Position numbers and translations under genes: made by a program. The notes under the pieces were generated by a model, which did not search any database, was not told the origin of the DNA, and worked only from the letters and a program-made list of their open reading frames with translations. From NCBI GenBank assembly GCA_046597895.1, contig JBKJJS010000188.1, forward strand, positions 1-7,545: 7,545 nt of DNA, in the 5' to 3' direction. The first letter of the stretch is position 1. Each line of letters begins with the position of its first letter. Positions 1 through 6,081 of the stretch are shown one piece after another. This stretch comes from WLJO01 sp046597895 (GTDB lineage Bacteria > Actinomycetota > Acidimicrobiia > Acidimicrobiales > Ilumatobacteraceae).

Positions 1-858
1 ATTGGCCGATGCATCGCGCTCGACTGCGCCAGGGCCGGGGCCAGGATCGTCGTCGCCGACTACGGCGTGAGTATGGATGGCACAGAGCCGTCGAGCACGG
101 TTGCACAGTCCGTCGTCGATGAGATCATGGCCGCCGGCGGCGAGGCTGTGGCGGTGGCGTCCGATGTGTCGAGCATGGCTGGCGGAACCGCCGTAGTCGA
201 CGCCGCGCTGGACACATGGGGTCGCATCGATGGCGCCGTCTGCGTGGCCGGCATCCTGCGCGAACGGATGTTGTTCAATATGAGCGAGGACGAGTTCGAC
301 GATGTCGTGCGCGTCCACCTGAAGGGCACGTTCACGGTGTTCCGGGCGGCCAGCGCAGTCATGCGCAAGCAGGATGGCGGTGGCTCGCTCATCGGCTTCA
401 CCTCTGGCGTGTGGGCCCTCGGTTCAACCGCCCAGGCGAACTACGCGGCGGCCAAGGGAGGCATCGTGTCGCTCACCTATGCCGCAGCGCTCGGCCTCGA
501 GCGCTACGGCGTGCGGGCCAACTGCATCGCCCCCGTTGCCCGCACCCGGATGAGTGCCAACGTCCCGATGCAACTTGCCGAGAACGGCGACCCGGAGGAC
601 GTGTCCCCGATGGCCGTCTACCTTTTGGCCGACGAGTCAAGGGCCGTCACCGGCCAGGTGTACACGGTGGTCGGAGGCAAGATCGCGGTGTGGAGCCAGC
701 CTCGCGAGGTGCGCTCCATGCACAAGGCCGGTCGCTGGACCCCGGAGGAGATTGCCGCCACGATCGGTGGCACCGTCGGCATGGAGATGATGCCCTTCCT
801 CGCCAAGGTCGAGGAAATGCGGTTGGCGGCCGCCGCGAACGAGAAGCCAAATGCCTGA
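1..858 (+). CDS. SDR-family dehydrogenase, Rv3548c-like, 5' end missing
   Basis: This is a short-chain dehydrogenase/reductase, probably NAD(P)-dependent and cytosolic, acting on a CoA-linked steroid intermediate. The frame is open from base 1. The visible protein begins inside the nucleotide-binding fold (IGRCIAL, then GARIVVAD at visible residues 14-21), so only about 20 N-terminal residues should be missing. The GTG at 67 is internal, because starting there would discard half the Rossmann fold. Ser135 (in FTSG), Tyr148 and Lys152 (NYAAAK) form the usual catalytic set. The usual NNAG reads CVAG (residues 81-84), and the helix-4 position that is normally Asn reads His in VRVHLKGTF, as in HSD17B4-type dehydrogenases. 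About 55 residues follow the usual SDR end. It resembles Rv3548c of the M. tuberculosis ring C/D cluster and overlaps ipdF by 8 bp, so the two are probably co-transcribed. The exact reaction is not established. Confidence 0.9.
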   Translation: MGRCIALDCARAGARIVVADYGVSMDGTEPSSTVAQSVVDEIMAAGGEAVAVASDVSSMAGGTAVVDAALDTWGRIDGAVCVAGILRERMLFNMSEDEFDDVVRVHLKGTFTVFRAASAVMRKQDGGGSLIGFTSGVWALGSTAQANYAAAKGGIVSLTYAAALGLERYGVRANCIAPVARTRMSANVPMQLAENGDPEDVSPMAVYLLADESRAVTGQVYTVVGGKIAVWSQPREVRSMHKAGRWTPEEIAATIGGTVGMEMMPFLAKVEEMRLAAAANEKPNA

Positions 859-1624
859 GGGGTCGGACGCCCGGCCAACGCCTCCTGCGGGGCACGGGCT
901 GCTCGAAGGCAAGGGGGTGCTCGTCACGGCGGCGGCGGGATCGGGGATCGGCTCGGCCACCGCTCGCCGTTGCTTGGAGGAAGGCGCCCGGGTCGTCATC
1001 TCGGACTCGCACGAGCGACGCCTCGCCGAGACTGCCGTCGAACTCGGTGTGCGTGGCATCAGGTGTGATGTCACTCACGAGGGCGACGTACAGGCGCTCG
1101 TGGCGGCGGCGAGCGAGCACCTCGGGCGCATCGACGTGCTCGTCAACAACGCCGGCCTTGGCGGCACCGCCGAGATCCACGACATGACCGACGATCAGTG
1201 GAATCTCGTCCTCGACGTCACGCTCACCGGCACGTTCCGTATGACCCGCGCCGTGCTGCGCCACATGTACGAGCGGGGCTCGGGCGTCATCGTCAACAAT
1301 GCGTCCGTACTCGGCTGGCGGGCGCAGACCGGCCAGGCCCACTATGCCGCGGCGAAGGCCGGAGTCATGGCCCTGACCCGCACTGCGGCAATGGAAGCGG
1401 CACCGCGCGGCGTTCGCGTCAACGCGGTCGCGCCGTCGCTGGCCATGCACGCCAACCTGGCCAAGGTCACGAGCGACGAACTGTTGGCGGAGCTCACTGC
1501 CAGGGAAGCGTTCGGGCGGGCGGCCGAGCCATGGGAGATCGCCACCGTCATCGTCTTCCTAGCCTCGGACTACTCGTCCTACATGACCGGTGAAGTGGTC
1601 TCGGTGTCGAGCCAGCACCCCTGA
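851..1624 (+). CDS. ipdF: IpdF, 5-hydroxy steroid-CoA dehydrogenase (SDR)
   Basis: IpdF (Rv3559c in M. tuberculosis) is an SDR that oxidises the 5-hydroxyl of the bicyclic hydroxy-indene-carboxyl-CoA intermediate to the ketone (HIEC-CoA), just before ring D opens. The 257-residue protein has a glycine-rich cofactor loop at 26-36 (TAAAGSGIGSA), NNAG at 99-102, Ser152 in NNAS, and the Tyr165-Lys169 pair in HYAAAK. The blocks VISDSHERRL, NNASVLGWRAQ, EAFGRAAEPWE and the C-terminal VSVSSQHP match remembered IpdF sequences closely, which is much stronger than general SDR similarity. The ATG at 851 overlaps the stop of the upstream SDR. It gives about 15 extra N-terminal residues, but no better start lies between it and the fold. 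In M. tuberculosis ipdF lies some genes away from Rv3548c, whereas here the two are adjacent. The function is inferred by homology. Confidence 0.9.
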   Translation: MPEGSDARPTPPAGHGLLEGKGVLVTAAAGSGIGSATARRCLEEGARVVISDSHERRLAETAVELGVRGIRCDVTHEGDVQALVAAASEHLGRIDVLVNNAGLGGTAEIHDMTDDQWNLVLDVTLTGTFRMTRAVLRHMYERGSGVIVNNASVLGWRAQTGQAHYAAAKAGVMALTRTAAMEAAPRGVRVNAVAPSLAMHANLAKVTSDELLAELTAREAFGRAAEPWEIATVIVFLASDYSSYMTGEVVSVSSQHP

Positions 1625-1635
1625 GCCCAGACTCC

Positions 1636-1653
1636 CCCGTCGAGCACGACGGG
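1636..1653. terminator. Hairpin between convergent genes, candidate bidirectional terminator
   Basis: A perfect 7-bp inverted repeat (CCCGTCG / CGACGGG, loop AGCA) fills most of the 30-bp gap between the stop of ipdF and the stop of the opposing SDR. The placement suits a terminator read from both sides. No T-run follows on either strand, which is common in high-GC actinobacteria, so its strength is uncertain. Confidence 0.55.
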
Positions 1654-1654
1654 A

Positions 1655-2413
1655 TCAGCCGGCCGCGGCGTCGAGGAACGCTGGGCGGTCTCCGCCACCA
1701 TCGGCTCTGATGGTGGCACCGGTGACGTAGGTCGCCAACGGCGATGCCAGGTACACGCAGATGTCGCCGATCTCGGAGGGCTCGGCGAGGTGCCCGAGAG
1801 GGATCGTGCGGGCGACCCTCGCGATGCCATCCTCGTCGCCGTAGAACAGGCCCGCCTGCTCGGTGCGCACGAGGCCGACGACGACGGCGTTGGCCCGCAC
1901 CTTGGGCGCCCACTCGTGGGCGATCGTCGTGGTGAAGTTCAGCAGCCCAGCCTTGGCGGCGCCGTAGGCCGCCGTGATCGGCGAATGGCGGACACCGCAC
2001 ACGCTGGCGATGTTGACGATCGCGCCGCCCTCCGACTGCGCCTGCATGTGATGGTTCGCCCGCTGGCTGGCGTACATGGCGGATAGCAGGTTCAAGGCGA
2101 CGATGCGCTCTGTGAACTTCGCCGACGCAGTGGCCGTGTCGGCGGGCGGTGAGCCACCGGCGTTGTTCACGAGGAAGTCGAGACGACCGCAGCGCTCCAC
2201 GACGGCGTCCACCGCGCCAGCGGCCGCGTCGCCATCGCGCAGGTCAGCGCCCACGAACGTCCAACCGAACGGCAGGTCGTCAACGCGATGGCGGGCACAG
2301 ACAGCAACCGTCGCCCCCGCGTCGGCGAACCGCTGCGCGATGCCCCGGCCGACGCCCTTGGTGCCACCGGTGACGAGCACGACCCGGCCTGCGAAGTCGA
2401 TCGAGAGCGCCAC
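1655..2413 (-). CDS. SDR-family dehydrogenase, Rv3549c-like
   Basis: This is a short-chain dehydrogenase/reductase, predicted to be cytosolic and NAD(P)-dependent. With the GTG start at 2413 it has 252 residues, the normal SDR length. The features are TGGTKGVG at 15-22, NNAG at 83-86, Ser137 in NIAS, and Tyr150-Lys154 in AYGAAK, with a complete C-terminal end (ADGGGDRPAFLDAAAG). The blocks NNAGGSPPAD, AAYGAAKAGLL and EWAPKVR resemble Rv3549c, which adjoins Rv3548c and echA20 in M. tuberculosis. A longer reading from the ATG at 2464 would add 17 residues with no SDR character and overlap the start of the divergent gene, so the GTG just before the fold was preferred, although its ribosome site is weak. 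It lies antisense between two plus-strand blocks and may be transcribed separately. A role in ring C/D breakdown is inferred from context, and the substrate is unknown. Confidence 0.87.
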   Translation of the reverse strand: MALSIDFAGRVVLVTGGTKGVGRGIAQRFADAGATVAVCARHRVDDLPFGWTFVGADLRDGDAAAGAVDAVVERCGRLDFLVNNAGGSPPADTATASAKFTERIVALNLLSAMYASQRANHHMQAQSEGGAIVNIASVCGVRHSPITAAYGAAKAGLLNFTTTIAHEWAPKVRANAVVVGLVRTEQAGLFYGDEDGIARVARTIPLGHLAEPSEIGDICVYLASPLATYVTGATIRADGGGDRPAFLDAAAG

Positions 2414-2435
2414 GCCCGGCAGCGTAGGCCGGGCG
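2413..2435. repeat. Perfect inverted repeat in a divergent intergenic gap
   Basis: The arms CGCCCGGC (2413-2420) and GCCGGGCG (2428-2435) pair perfectly over 8 bp around the 7-nt spacer AGCGTAG. They lie in the 40-bp gap between the minus-strand SDR start (2413) and the plus-strand DUF3237 start (2454). The repeat could be a regulator site shared by two divergent promoters or a hairpin in the SDR leader. The arms are entirely G+C, so chance is possible. It does not look like the A/T-containing KstR2 operator. Confidence 0.45.
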
Positions 2436-2453
2436 ATGTGCCAGGCTTGGCGC

Positions 2454-2900
2454 ATGGAACTCATCTACGAATTCACGATGCGGGCCCAACTCGGCGAAAC
2501 ACTCATCGTCGGTCCCACGGCGGTCGGCGTTCGCATGGTCGTCGGCGTTACCGCCGGAACCGCGCATGGGGATCGCATCAACGGCGAGTTCATCCCGCCA
2601 GGTGGCGACTGGATCACCATCGGGCCCGACGGCTACGGAAGGCTCGACGTCCGGGCCCAACTGCGCACCACGGACGGCGCCGTCATCTATGTGCACTACA
2701 CCGGCGTGCTCGAGATGGCCAAGGTGCAGGACAAGATGCTGAGCGGCGAGGAGGGCTCGTTCGACGACGCCTACTTCCGCACGACGCCCCGGCTCGAGAC
2801 GGGCGACGAGCGGTACGCCTGGGTGAACCACACGGTGTTCGTCGGTCGTGGCCGAGTCCTGCCCGGTGCCGTCGAGTACGAGGTCTTCCGGGTCACCTGA
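2454..2900 (+). CDS. DUF3237 (UPF0311) domain protein
   Basis: This 148-residue protein is covered end to end by what I recognise as a DUF3237 domain, a small beta-barrel family with no assigned biochemical function. Recognisable parts are the opening MELIYEFTMRA, the central GEFIPPGGDWITIGPDG (44-60) followed by LDVRAQLRTTDG (65-75) and YVHYTG (79-84), and the late YFRTTPRLETG (107-117) with the ending FVGRGRV (129-135). There is no signal peptide or membrane segment, so it should be cytosolic. The ATG at 2454 directly begins the domain. The gene lies 14 bp upstream of echA20 on the same strand and diverges from an SDR, so co-transcription with echA20-ipdA-ipdB is likely. I do not know a counterpart at this place in the M. 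tuberculosis cluster. A role in handling ring C/D intermediates is inference from position only. Confidence 0.85.
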   Translation: MELIYEFTMRAQLGETLIVGPTAVGVRMVVGVTAGTAHGDRINGEFIPPGGDWITIGPDGYGRLDVRAQLRTTDGAVIYVHYTGVLEMAKVQDKMLSGEEGSFDDAYFRTTPRLETGDERYAWVNHTVFVGRGRVLPGAVEYEVFRVT

Positions 2901-2905
2901 TCGTC

Positions 2906-2909
2906 AGGA
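2906..2909 (+). promoter_or_regulatory. Ribosome binding site that decides the echA20 start
   Basis: AGGA lies 5 nt before the GTG at 2915. The later in-frame GTG codons at 2927, 2936 and 2948 lack a comparable purine-rich site, so this one supports the 2915 start. The spacing is slightly short but usable. Confidence 0.45.
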
Positions 2910-2914
2910 CCCAC

Positions 2915-3706
2915 GTGCCAACTAACGTGGACGGCGTGGGGATTATCGTGGATGTCGACGATCGGGGCATCGCCGAGGTCGTGATGGACTGTCCGCCGGT
3001 CAACGCGTTGACCGTGGCCGAGTGGTTCGAACTGGCCGACACCCTGACACTCGTGGGGCGGGACGCGGCCACTCGGGTGGTCGTCGTGCGCGCCGAAGGC
3101 AAGGGATTCAACGCAGGGGTCGACATCAAAGAGATGCAGCGGACCGTCGGCTTTGGCGCCCTGATCGGCGCGAACAAGGGCTGCTACGCCGCGTTCGCCG
3201 CCGTGTACGACTGTCCGGTGCCAGTCATCGCCGCGGTGCACGGGTTCTGCGTCGGCGGCGGTATCGGTCTCGTCGGCAATGCCGACATCATCGTCGCATC
3301 GGACGACGCCTACTTCGGCCTGCCCGAGGTTGACCGCGGCGCGCTGGGCGCCGCCACCCACCTTGCCCGCCTCGTCCCGCAGCACAAGATGCGCGCCATG
3401 GTCTACACGGCGGCCACCGCGACCGCCGCCGAACTCCACCACTACGGCAGCATCCTGAAAGTCGTCTCTCGCCCCGAGCTCCGGGCAGCAGCGTTCGAAG
3501 TCGCGACCACCATCGCCGCCAAGTCGCCCATCGTGATGCGCGCCGCCAAGGAGAGCCTGAACGGCATCGACCCGTGGGACGTGAAGCGCAGCTACCGCTT
3601 CGAGCAGGGCTTCACGTACGAGCTGAACCTCACCGGCGTGAGCGACGAGTTGCGCGACGACTTCTCTGGCACCACCAAGGCGAAGGCGACCCCGCCGAGT
3701 GGCTGA
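2915..3706 (+). CDS. echA20: EchA20, ring D-opening CoA hydrolase (crotonase fold)
   Basis: EchA20 (Rv3550) is a crotonase-fold enzyme that hydrolytically opens steroid ring D of HIEC-CoA; the product goes to IpdAB. From the GTG at 2915 the protein has 263 residues. The CoA/oxyanion segment is EGKGFNAGVDIKEMQR (61-76), and the second is GFCVGGGIGLVGNADIIVAS (110-129) followed by YFGLPEVDRGALGA (133-146). Relative to enoyl-CoA hydratase, the first catalytic Glu (rat Glu144) is replaced by Gly118, while the second is kept as Glu138. This argues against simple hydration. The ending QGFTYELNLTGVSDE (231-245) also matches EchA20. The start is uncertain: GTG 2936 would give the M. tuberculosis N-terminal length, but 2915 has the better ribosome site. 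The stop lies 8 bp into ipdA, indicating tight coupling. Confidence 0.9.
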   Translation: MPTNVDGVGIIVDVDDRGIAEVVMDCPPVNALTVAEWFELADTLTLVGRDAATRVVVVRAEGKGFNAGVDIKEMQRTVGFGALIGANKGCYAAFAAVYDCPVPVIAAVHGFCVGGGIGLVGNADIIVASDDAYFGLPEVDRGALGAATHLARLVPQHKMRAMVYTAATATAAELHHYGSILKVVSRPELRAAAFEVATTIAAKSPIVMRAAKESLNGIDPWDVKRSYRFEQGFTYELNLTGVSDELRDDFSGTTKAKATPPSG

Positions 3707-4559
3707 CAAGCGGATGACGGAGGACGACGCTGTCGCCCACCTCGAATCCGGCATGACGCTGGGCATCGGCGGTTGGGGATCGCGACGCAAGCCGATGTCC
3801 CTCGTACGCGCCCTGCTCCGCACGGACATCACGAATCTCACGATCGTGTCGTACGGCGGACCTGACGTCGGCTTGCTGTGCGCGGCAGGAAAAGTCCGCA
3901 AGCTCGTATTCGCGTTCGTCACGTTGGATTCGATTCCGCTCGAACCCCACTTCCGCCTGGCGCGTCAGCGCGGCACCATCGCCGAAGTGGCCGAGTGGGA
4001 CGAAGGCATGATGCAGTGGGGGTTTTACGCGGCCTCGCTTCGCCTGCCCTTCCTACCGACCCGGGCGGGCCTCGGCAGCGGGGTAATGGACGTGCACCCG
4101 CACCTGCGCACGGTGAGGTCGCCGTATGCCGACGGCGAAGACCTGTTGGCCGTCCCGGCGCTGAATCTCGACGCCGCGTTCGTGCACCTCAACCGCGCCG
4201 ATGCCCGCGGCAATGCTCAGCACCTCGGGACTGACCTGTACTTCGACGATCTCGTTCTCGGCGCGTGCGCACTTGGGCAGCGATTCGTGAGCTGCGAGCG
4301 AATCGTGCCCACCGAAGACCTGTTGAAGGAAGGCTCGTTCCACACGTTGCGCATCAACCGTTCGATGGTGGACGGCGTGATCGAGGCCCCCAACGGCGCT
4401 CACTTCACGTCGTGCGAGCCGGACTATCCGCGCGACGAAGGCTTCCAGCGCGAGTACGCCACCGCTGCCGCCGATCCGCAACAGTGGTCGGCGTTCGTGA
4501 CCCGTTACCTCGCCGGCAGCGAAGCTGAATACCAGCAGGCGGTCCGCCGCCGTGACTGA
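3699..4559 (+). CDS. ipdA: IpdA, alpha subunit of the ring C-opening hydrolase
   Basis: IpdA pairs with IpdB to form COCHEA-CoA hydrolase, a class I CoA-transferase fold that instead hydrolyses steroid ring C by a retro-Claisen-like cleavage. The protein has 286 residues, full length for the family. It shows the CoA-binding opening SGMTLGIGGWGSRRKPM (17-33), SYGGPDVGLLCAAGK (51-65), DEGMMQWGF (101-109), RLPFLPTRAGLGS (115-127), and the C-terminal VEAP-type block VDGVIEAPNGAHFTS (224-238). These match remembered Rv3551 almost block for block. Glu102, in DEGMMQWGF, is my candidate for the catalytic glutamate described in M. tuberculosis IpdA, with Arg122 nearby; this assignment needs an alignment. 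The GTG start at 3699 overlaps echA20 by 8 bp and gives the expected N-terminus MADKR. The stop overlaps the ipdB start, so subunits are probably made in equal amounts by translational coupling. Confidence 0.94.
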   Translation: MADKRMTEDDAVAHLESGMTLGIGGWGSRRKPMSLVRALLRTDITNLTIVSYGGPDVGLLCAAGKVRKLVFAFVTLDSIPLEPHFRLARQRGTIAEVAEWDEGMMQWGFYAASLRLPFLPTRAGLGSGVMDVHPHLRTVRSPYADGEDLLAVPALNLDAAFVHLNRADARGNAQHLGTDLYFDDLVLGACALGQRFVSCERIVPTEDLLKEGSFHTLRINRSMVDGVIEAPNGAHFTSCEPDYPRDEGFQREYATAAADPQQWSAFVTRYLAGSEAEYQQAVRRRD

Positions 4560-5298
4560 GATCACCCGGGCCGACATCTGTGTGGTCGCCTGCGCCGAGG
4601 CGTGGCGGGGCGACGGCGAGATCTTTGCGTCCGGCATGGGAACGATCCAGATGCTCGGTGTCCGACTCGCCAGGGCCACGTTCGAACCGGACCTGCTCAT
4701 CAGCGACGGAGAGGCGTTCTTCGTGGCCGGCAACCTGCCGCTCGGTGGTACCGACAAGGTCGTCGAGGGCTGGATCCCGTTCCGCTCCGTGTTCGACACA
4801 CTGTGGAGCGGGCGGCGCCACGTGATGATGGGCGCCTCGCAGATCGACCGCTTCGGCAACACCAACATCTCGGTGATCGGTCCATGGGCTCAGCCGAAGA
4901 CGCAACTACTCGGAGTGCGCGGCGGGCCCGGCAACACCGTCAATCACGCCACCAGCTTCTTCGTTCCCAAGCACACTGCCCAGGTGTTCACGGCCGCGGT
5001 CGACATGGCCAGCGGGCTCGGCTACGACCGCGCCGCGGGGCTCGGCAGGGGCGGGCGGTTCCACCGCATCCCGCGGATCGTCACGAACCTGGCCGTGCTC
5101 GACTTCGAGACGTCAGACCACCGGATGCGTCTGGCGTCCGTCCATCCCGGCGTGTCTGTCGAGGAGGTCGTGGCGAACACCGGCTTCGGGCTCGCGATGG
5201 ACGGCGGCGTTGCCGAGACCCGCCAGCCGACCGACGAGGACCTCGCGGTGCTGGCCATCCTGGACCCGAAGGGCATCCGTCACCGAGAGGTGAACTGA
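4552..5298 (+). CDS. ipdB: IpdB, beta subunit of the ring C-opening hydrolase
   Basis: IpdB is the partner of IpdA in the ring C-cleaving hydrolase needed for growth on cholesterol in mycobacteria and rhodococci. The 248-residue protein has the CoA-transferase beta fold: EIFASGMGTIQMLGVRLA (23-40), LLISDGEAFFVAG (48-60), ASQIDRFGNTNISVIG (95-110), GGPGNTVNHATSFFVPKH (124-141) and the late HPGVSVEEVVANTGF (198-212). True CoA-transferases carry a catalytic Glu in a SENG-like motif, whereas here the equivalent stretch reads SDGEAFF. This fits a hydrolase that forms no glutamyl-CoA intermediate. The GTG start at 4552 overlaps the ipdA stop by 8 bp. It is the last gene of the plus-strand block, and the next gene converges on it 23 bp downstream. 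Neither ipdC nor another steroid gene follows. Confidence 0.94.
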   Translation: MTEITRADICVVACAEAWRGDGEIFASGMGTIQMLGVRLARATFEPDLLISDGEAFFVAGNLPLGGTDKVVEGWIPFRSVFDTLWSGRRHVMMGASQIDRFGNTNISVIGPWAQPKTQLLGVRGGPGNTVNHATSFFVPKHTAQVFTAAVDMASGLGYDRAAGLGRGGRFHRIPRIVTNLAVLDFETSDHRMRLASVHPGVSVEEVVANTGFGLAMDGGVAETRQPTDEDLAVLAILDPKGIRHREVN

Positions 5299-5319
5299 CG
5301 ACCGCCACCCCTCGGCCTT

Positions 5320-5331
5320 GGTCACGTGACC
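5320..5331. repeat. Perfect 12-bp palindrome at the convergent ipdB/vapC junction
   Basis: GGTCACGTGACC is a perfect palindrome, with a CACGTG core, overlapping the last codons and stop of the minus-strand vapC and lying 21 bp after ipdB. It could fold into only a very short hairpin, so it is a weak terminator candidate. It could equally be a protein-binding site, or be due to chance within coding sequence. Confidence 0.3.
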
Positions 5332-5753
5332 GACAACAGTTGAAACTGTTCACTGGTTGCCGCTTGACTCAGGCGCTGGTCGAAACACGCGAAGAGGACC
5401 AACTCAGGCACCGCGCGACGAGCAGCGTTGGCAGTCGCGAGATGCACAGCGTCGAAGCCCCGCACCATGTACACCGAGGCAAGCCGTGCTGCTTCGGTCT
5501 CGACCTGTTCGTCGGGAGCAATATGGAGAAACCGTCCTTCACCCCAGTCGGCGAAGAAGACATCTCTGAGCACTTCAGCGACGTCCACAGAGATCTCACC
5601 AGAGCGGGCTTTGCCAAAAAATGCTGCCGTGACCTCCACGCGGGCGAGCGAGGTACAAATTGGAACCCCGGCAAAATCTCGCACCGCTTCGTGGTGTAAT
5701 TCGTTGGCGTACAGTTTCACGATCGCCGACGAGTCGAAATACGCACCGCTCAC
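5322..5753 (-). CDS. vapC: VapC-family PIN-domain toxin
   Basis: This is a 143-residue PIN-domain protein, predicted to be the RNA-cleaving toxin of a type II toxin-antitoxin pair that acts as a Mg2+-dependent ribonuclease. The four acidic active-site positions of the family are visible: Asp7 in YFDSSAIVKLY, Glu40 in LARVEVTAAF, Asp101 in GFDAVHLATA and Asp125 in FACFDQRL. All are intact, so the toxin is probably functional. The length is normal. The GTG start at 5753 shares 4 nt (GTGA) with the stop of the antitoxin gene, so translation is likely coupled. The target RNA cannot be read from sequence. The base composition looks somewhat less GC-rich than the steroid genes (runs such as CCAAAAAATG near 5618), consistent with but not proof of acquisition by transfer. 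Confidence 0.9.
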   Translation of the reverse strand: MSGAYFDSSAIVKLYANELHHEAVRDFAGVPICTSLARVEVTAAFFGKARSGEISVDVAEVLRDVFFADWGEGRFLHIAPDEQVETEAARLASVYMVRGFDAVHLATANAARRAVPELVLFACFDQRLSQAATSEQFQLLSVT

Positions 5754-6061
5754 CCGCGGCCGTGAGACACGATGTCAGACAGCGCAGTGCCCTGTCCCGC
5801 CGCCTCCATCGCTGCAGTAACAACATCCGAGGCCGGTCGCAGAGCCGAGCCGGTCGGCGCGGTCGCTCGGGGCACATCTAGCCCCGCGCGGCGAAGGCGT
5901 TCCCTCAGCGACTCGACCAAATCCCCGCTCGACGACGGGTCGAGCGCCGCACGCAGCAGGTCCGTCGCGTACTGGTTCAGCGAGATTCCCTTCTCGTGCG
6001 CACGATCCCGCGCCATCTCAGCAAGTTGATCATCAACCCGAATTGTCAACGTTGCCGTCAT
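5750..6061 (-). CDS. vapB: VapB-type ribbon-helix-helix antitoxin
   Basis: This is a 103-residue antitoxin with a typical ribbon-helix-helix N-terminus. The strand TATLTIRV (2-9) would form the DNA-contacting ribbon of the dimer, followed by helices DDQLAEMARDRAHEKG (10-25) and SLNQYATDLLRAAL (27-40). The remainder (about 41-103) is polar and low in order and should wrap and block the PIN toxin encoded next. Such antitoxins usually repress their own promoter together with the toxin. Palindromes at and upstream of the ATG support that here. The ATG at 6061 is immediately preceded by the operator-like region and has no ribosome binding site, which suggests a leaderless mRNA. Assignment to VapB rather than another RHH antitoxin class rests on the PIN partner. 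Confidence 0.87.
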   Translation of the reverse strand: MTATLTIRVDDQLAEMARDRAHEKGISLNQYATDLLRAALDPSSSGDLVESLRERLRRAGLDVPRATAPTGSALRPASDVVTAAMEAAGQGTALSDIVSHGRG

Positions 6062-6076
6062 GCAAGCATGCTAGCA
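6061..6076 (-). promoter_or_regulatory. Near-perfect palindrome, candidate vapBC operator
   Basis: TGCAAGCATGCTAGCA pairs with itself at 7 of 8 positions (only 6064/6073 fail) and includes the A of the vapB start codon. RHH antitoxins typically bind such palindromes over their own promoter. Its position on the -10-like hexamer would let bound protein block initiation. That use is inferred. Confidence 0.55.
6068..6073 (-). promoter_or_regulatory. -10-like hexamer of a leaderless vapBC promoter
   Basis: On the minus strand TAGCAT fits the actinobacterial TANNNT -10 pattern. Only 6 nt separate it from the vapB ATG, so transcription would start at or next to the A of ATG. No convincing -35 was found at the expected distance (about 6091-6096). 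Confidence 0.45.
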
Positions 6077-6081
6077 CCCGG

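Noticed and set aside
216..1187. Plus-strand frame of 323 codons across the first SDR and ipdF
   Set aside because: It is Arg/Gly/His-rich and out of frame with two clear SDR genes, so it is a shadow.
2414..2453. A KstR2 operator in the divergent gap
   Set aside because: The palindrome there is entirely G+C in its arms and does not resemble the AAG...CTT-type KstR2 box. No such box was noticed in the other gaps.
2414..2464. 17-residue N-terminal extension of the minus-strand SDR from the ATG at 2464
   Set aside because: It would overlap the DUF3237 start, and the residues (MSSMRQAWHIARP) are unlike an SDR N-terminus. The GTG at 2413 begins just before the fold.
2288..2914. Upstream open-frame extension of echA20, giving 472 residues
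   Set aside because: The added part is Arg/His-rich, matches no crotonase N-terminus, and lies across the DUF3237 gene in another frame. It is a high-GC frame shadow.
2771..3922. Long minus-strand open frame of 383 codons opposite echA20
   Set aside because: It is antisense to two well-recognised genes, has skewed composition and shows no domain. Long antisense frames are expected at this GC content.
3699..5298. Reading ipdA-ipdB as an ordinary 3-oxoacid or glutaconate CoA-transferase
   Set aside because: The beta subunit lacks the SENG-type Glu, the sequences match IpdA and IpdB block for block, and echA20 lies directly upstream.
4602..5699. Plus-strand frame of 365 codons over ipdB and opposite vapC
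   Set aside because: It is out of frame with ipdB and antisense to an intact PIN toxin, and has no recognisable motif.
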